NCBI RefSeq assembly: GCF_014650895.1
Contig: NZ_BMVV01000005.1
Coordinates: forward strand, 1-64,000
DNA: 64,000 nucleotides
Direction of reading: 5' to 3'
Source of the DNA: Streptomyces omiyaensis
GTDB taxonomy: Bacteria; Actinomycetota; Actinomycetes; Streptomycetales; Streptomycetaceae
Shown here: in pieces, positions 61,102-64,000 of the stretch
Numbering within the stretch: the first letter of the stretch is position 1
How the letters are laid out: every line of letters starts with the position of its first letter
The notes under the pieces: generated by a model
Databases searched by the model: none
Seen by the model: the letters and a program-made list of their open reading frames with translations, nothing else
What the model was told of the DNA's origin: nothing
Translations under genes and position numbers: made by a program

Positions 61102-62165
61102 CGGGACCGGCGCTCCCGTGCGACGTAGACGGCGGCGATGATGATGGCCGCCTGGGCGATCTGGGCGGTGGAGTCGGGCAGGTCGTGCTTGACGAGCGTG
61201 GCCCGCAGCAGCTGCATCAGCAGGGCTCCGGCGACCGTGCCCAGGACGCGGATCGAGCCGCCGCTGAGCGGGGTGCCGCCGACGACCACGGCGGTGATCG
61301 CGGAGAGCTCCATCAGCGTGCCGAGGGACGACGGGTCGCTCGCGGTGAGGCGGGCGGTGGCGAGCACGCCGGCGAGGGCGGCGAGCACGCCGCACAGGAT
61401 GTAGACGCCGGTCAGGACCCGCTTGACGGGGAGTCCGGCGAGCGCGGCGGCGGCACGGTTCCCGCCGATGGCGACGACCTGCCGTCCGAAGGTGGTGCGG
61501 TGGACGACGAAGGCGACGGCGAGGGCCAGGACGCCGGCGACGAGCACGACGAGCGGGATGCCGAGGAGGCTGCCGGTGCCGAGGGCGAGCAGGTCGGGGT
61601 TGACGATCTGCTTCAGTTGCCCGTCCGCCATGACGAGCGCGAGGCCGCGTCCGCCGACGAACAGCGCCAGGGTGGCCACGATGGGTTGGAGCCCGACGAC
61701 GGAGACGAGCGTGCCGTTGACCGCTCCGACGAGGGCGCCCGAGAGGAGGGCCACGAGCAGTGCGGGGATCAGGCCGTAGCCGAGGTAGAGCGGCAGCAGC
61801 GCGGCGGCGAGGGACATCGCGGAGCCGACGGACAGGTCGACGCCCTCGGTGCCGATGACCAGGGCCATGCCGAGGGCCACGATGACGATCGGGGCGACCT
61901 GGATGAGCTGGGTGCGGAGGTTGTCGGTGGTGAGGAAGTGGTCGGTGAACAGGGCGTTGAAGAGGAGGAGCGCGGCCACGGCGGCGTAGACGCCGTACTC
62001 CTGCAGCCAGGCGGCGGTGCCGCGGCGGCCCAGGAGGCCGCGGCCCCTGGTGCCGGGGAGGCCGGGGCCGGGACCGGCGCCGGCACCGCGGGACTTCCCG
62101 CCGGGTCCTCCGTCGCCGTGCTCTCCCTCGCCGCGGACGGGTTCCGCGGTGGCCTGGGCGGTCAT
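61098..62165 (-). CDS. CUT2 sugar ABC transporter permease (YtfT-like)
   Basis: A 355-aa permease: VALGMALVIGTEGVDLSVGSAMSLAAALLPL, LFVGGRGLALVMADGQ and VYILCGVLAALAGVLATARL. The N-terminal ~45 residues are Gly-rich and polar. Coupled by ATGA to the ATPase upstream and to the second permease downstream. Forms the membrane heterodimer. Confidence 0.88.
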   Translation of the reverse strand: MTAQATAEPVRGEGEHGDGGPGGKSRGAGAGPGPGLPGTRGRGLLGRRGTAAWLQEYGVYAAVAALLLFNALFTDHFLTTDNLRTQLIQVAPIVIVALGMALVIGTEGVDLSVGSAMSLAAALLPLYLGYGLIPALLVALLSGALVGAVNGTLVSVVGLQPIVATLALFVGGRGLALVMADGQLKQIVNPDLLALGTGSLLGIPLVVLVAGVLALAVAFVVHRTTFGRQVVAIGGNRAAAALAGLPVKRVLTGVYILCGVLAALAGVLATARLTASDPSSLGTLMELSAITAVVVGGTPLSGGSIRVLGTVAGALLMQLLRATLVKHDLPDSTAQIAQAAIIIAAVYVARERRSR

Positions 62166-63958
62166 CGGGGGTCCTCCTCAGTCGCTTCGACCACTTCGGC
62201 CGCTTCCGTCACTTCAGTCGCTTCCGTCACTTCGGCCGTCTCGATCGCCTCCGCCGCATCGGTCGTCTCCGCCGCATCGGCCGTCTCCGCCGCATCGGCC
62301 GTCTCCGCCGCATCGGCCGTCTCCGCCGCATCGGCCGTCTCGACCGCATCGGTCGTCTCCGCCGGTGGGGCCGTCTCCGTCGTCTCCGCCGGTGGGGCGT
62401 GGTCGGCCAGGGCGGCGAGGAGGGCGTCCTCCGAGACGTTCTCCCCCACGAGCTCGCCGACGGTCCCGCCGTTGCGCAGGACGACGATCCGGTCGGCGCC
62501 CTCGACGAGCTCCTCGATGTCGGAGGAGACCAGCAGGACGGCCAGGCCCTCCCCCGCGAGTTCGTCGATGAGGGCCTGGACCTCGGCCTTCGCCCCCACG
62601 TCGATGCCGCGCGTGGGTTCGTCGAGGAGCAGCACCTTCGGTTCGAGGCAGAGCCAGCGGGCCAGGAGGACCTTCTGCTGGTTGCCGCCGGACAGTTCGC
62701 CGACCTTCTGCTCCGGGCTCGACGCCTTGATGCGCAGCCGCTTCACGAAGATCTCGACCAGCCGGTCCTGGCGCGCCCGGGAGACGACACCGCCGCGCGA
62801 CAGCCGGGGCAGGGCGGCGAGGACGATGTTCTCCCGTACGGAGAGTCCGGGCACGATCCCCTCCGCCTTGCGGTCCTCCGGGAGCAGGCTGATCCCCGCC
62901 CGGATCGCCGCCGCCGGGGAGGAGCGGGCGAGCGGCCTCCCCGCCACCCGCACCTCCCCCGCGTCCAGGGAGAGCGCGCCGGCCAGCGCCTTCGCGGTCT
63001 CGCTGCGTCCGGAGCCGAGCAGACCTCCGAGACCGAGCACCTCACCCGGATGCAGCTCCAGTGAGACGCCGTCCAGCTGGTGGCGTCGTACCAGGTTCTT
63101 CGCGGTCAGGACCGGGGTCCGGGTGACGTCGTGGCCGTCCGCGCCGAAACCGGTCACGCCGTCGCGGCGCACCTCGGACACCTCGCGGCCGAGCATCATG
63201 GAGACCAGCTGCATCCGGTCGAGCTCCGCGAGCGGGCCGGTGTGGATGTGCCGGCCGTCGCGCAGGACGGTGACGCGGTCGCAGATGCGGTAGAGCTCGT
63301 CCATGCGGTGGCTGACGTACACGACGGCGATGTTCCGCCGCCGCAGGTCCTCGATGACCCGGAAGAGCGTCTCGACCTCACGCGGTTCCAGGGACGACGT
63401 CGGCTCGTCCATGACGACCACCCGGGCGTCGACCGAGACCGCGCGGGCGAGGGCGACCATCTGCTGGGTGCCGAGTCCGAGCGTGTGCAGCGGGCGGCGC
63501 GGGTCGACGGTGACGCCGAAGCCGTCGAGGAGCGCGGCCGCCTCGGCGTGCATCCTCGGGAAGTCGATCAGCCGGAGGCGGTTCTTCGGCTCGCGGCCGA
63601 GGAAGACGTTCCGGGCCACGCTCATCAGCGGGACGAGGTTGACCTCCTGGTAGATCGTGGAGATCCCGGCGGCCTGCGCCTCGGCGGGACGGGCGAAGCC
63701 CACCGGGCGCCCGGCGAGCAGCAGTTCGCCGGCGTCCGGGCGGTGCACTCCGGTGAGCACCTTGATGAGGGTGGACTTGCCCGCGCCGTTCTCGCCGACG
63801 AGGGCGTGGGTCTCACCGGCGCGGAGGGTGAACGAGACGTCGTCCAGGGCGACGACGCCGGGGAAGCGCTTCCCGACGCCGCGGGCCTCCAGCACCGTCG
63901 GCGCGGACGCGGACGCCGTGCCGCGAGCCGCGGGCGGTGCCGCTTCGGGGGGTGCCAT
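62162..63958 (-). CDS. CUT2 sugar ABC transporter double ATPase (YtfR-like) with repetitive tail
   Basis: A 598-aa protein with two ABC modules. Module 1: GENGAGKSTLIKVLTGV, degenerate signature LGLGTQQM, VVMDEPTSSLE. Module 2: GLLGSGRSETAKALAG (degenerate Walker A), LSGGNQQKVLLARWL, LLLDEPTRGIDVGAK. This asymmetry is normal for ribose/galactofuranose ATPases. Residues from about 530 are ETADAA/EVTEA-type hexapeptide repeats from 18-bp DNA units. The binding-protein gene expected upstream would lie past the right edge; 63959-64000 shows no further feature. Confidence 0.9.
   Translation of the reverse strand: MAPPEAAPPAARGTASASAPTVLEARGVGKRFPGVVALDDVSFTLRAGETHALVGENGAGKSTLIKVLTGVHRPDAGELLLAGRPVGFARPAEAQAAGISTIYQEVNLVPLMSVARNVFLGREPKNRLRLIDFPRMHAEAAALLDGFGVTVDPRRPLHTLGLGTQQMVALARAVSVDARVVVMDEPTSSLEPREVETLFRVIEDLRRRNIAVVYVSHRMDELYRICDRVTVLRDGRHIHTGPLAELDRMQLVSMMLGREVSEVRRDGVTGFGADGHDVTRTPVLTAKNLVRRHQLDGVSLELHPGEVLGLGGLLGSGRSETAKALAGALSLDAGEVRVAGRPLARSSPAAAIRAGISLLPEDRKAEGIVPGLSVRENIVLAALPRLSRGGVVSRARQDRLVEIFVKRLRIKASSPEQKVGELSGGNQQKVLLARWLCLEPKVLLLDEPTRGIDVGAKAEVQALIDELAGEGLAVLLVSSDIEELVEGADRIVVLRNGGTVGELVGENVSEDALLAALADHAPPAETTETAPPAETTDAVETADAAETADAAETADAAETADAAETTDAAEAIETAEVTEATEVTEAAEVVEATEEDPR
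62200..62390. repeat. 18-bp tandem repeats coding an acidic tail
   Basis: The unit GCCGTCTCCGCCGCATCG recurs about five times around 62260-62350, with diverged copies on both sides. It encodes the ETADAA repeat of the ATPase C-terminus. Because the unit is in frame, copy-number change would only vary tail length. Confidence 0.8.
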
Positions 63959-64000
63959 GAGGGGCCTTCCGGGGTCTTGGGGGCGAGAGAAAGCACGAGA

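Overview
The window is about 72-74% G+C, with strong third-position GC bias, GGAG-type ribosome sites, frequent GTG/TTG starts and many 4-bp ATGA/GTGA or 8-bp stop/start overlaps. Together with gene families such as SARP, LacI/CUT2, GluABCD, DUF6114 and DUF3040, this points to a Streptomyces (or very close actinomycete) chromosome. It reads as chromosome, not plasmid: the left edge carries the leader and promoters of a ribosomal RNA operon, and nadE, recQ and gluABCD lie inside. I saw no tRNA, CRISPR array or insertion sequence.

Layout. 1-230: rRNA operon leader and promoters, reading left out of the window. 393-5857: a small membrane protein and a complete nikABCDE nickel-uptake operon with a Nur-type box upstream. 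5930-11728: a methyltransferase, an acyl-CoA dehydrogenase pair with a quinone oxidoreductase behind a TetR-like control region, and an XRE/cupin regulator divergent from a thioredoxin-reductase-like enzyme. 12071-18681: VOC proteins, a PIG-L deacetylase coupled to an SIS isomerase, a prolyl-aminopeptidase-like hydrolase, nadE and a molybdopterin oxidoreductase. 18742-24284: a STAND ATPase and the glutamate uptake operon gluABCD. 24468-30105: a CRP-like protein, DUF6114, a fused carboxyltransferase, small conserved proteins, and a stress sigma factor with two HATPase anti-sigma-like proteins and a STAS antagonist. 30243-32825: an operon joining a prenyl diphosphate synthase to an Lcp/MpaB-type oxygenase. 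33115-37271: a secreted GH8 glycosidase under a chitosanase-type operator, a hydrolase, a LysE exporter and an ArsR/VOC pair.

The most unusual block is 39761-47595. It encodes a stand-alone amino acid:[carrier protein] ligase (a class II aminoacyl-tRNA-synthetase relative), a lone carrier protein and its own phosphopantetheinyl transferase on one strand. Divergently it encodes a PhyH-type dioxygenase, a DUF6271 protein with a glycosyltransferase-like DSD motif, a free-standing condensation-domain protein and an MFS exporter. The two transcription units share a 443-bp control region with two near-palindromic TGGTCTAGACCA-like sites, each overlapping a promoter. A UvrA-like paralogue ends tail-to-tail with it and could be self-protection. 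This looks like a compact assembly line without an adenylation domain, and I cannot match it to a characterised product.

47648-64000: recQ, a LapA-like protein, a GH35 beta-galactosidase remnant, an NlpC/P60-like protein, an MFS exporter divergent from a 1099-aa SARP regulator whose promoter carries ten 8-bp repeats, a GlxA/AraC regulator, and a CUT2 furanose/pentose uptake operon (ATPase, two permeases, LacI repressor, aldose epimerase) cut by the right edge. Short tandem repeats recur through the window, in intergenic DNA and as low-complexity tails on otherwise normal proteins.
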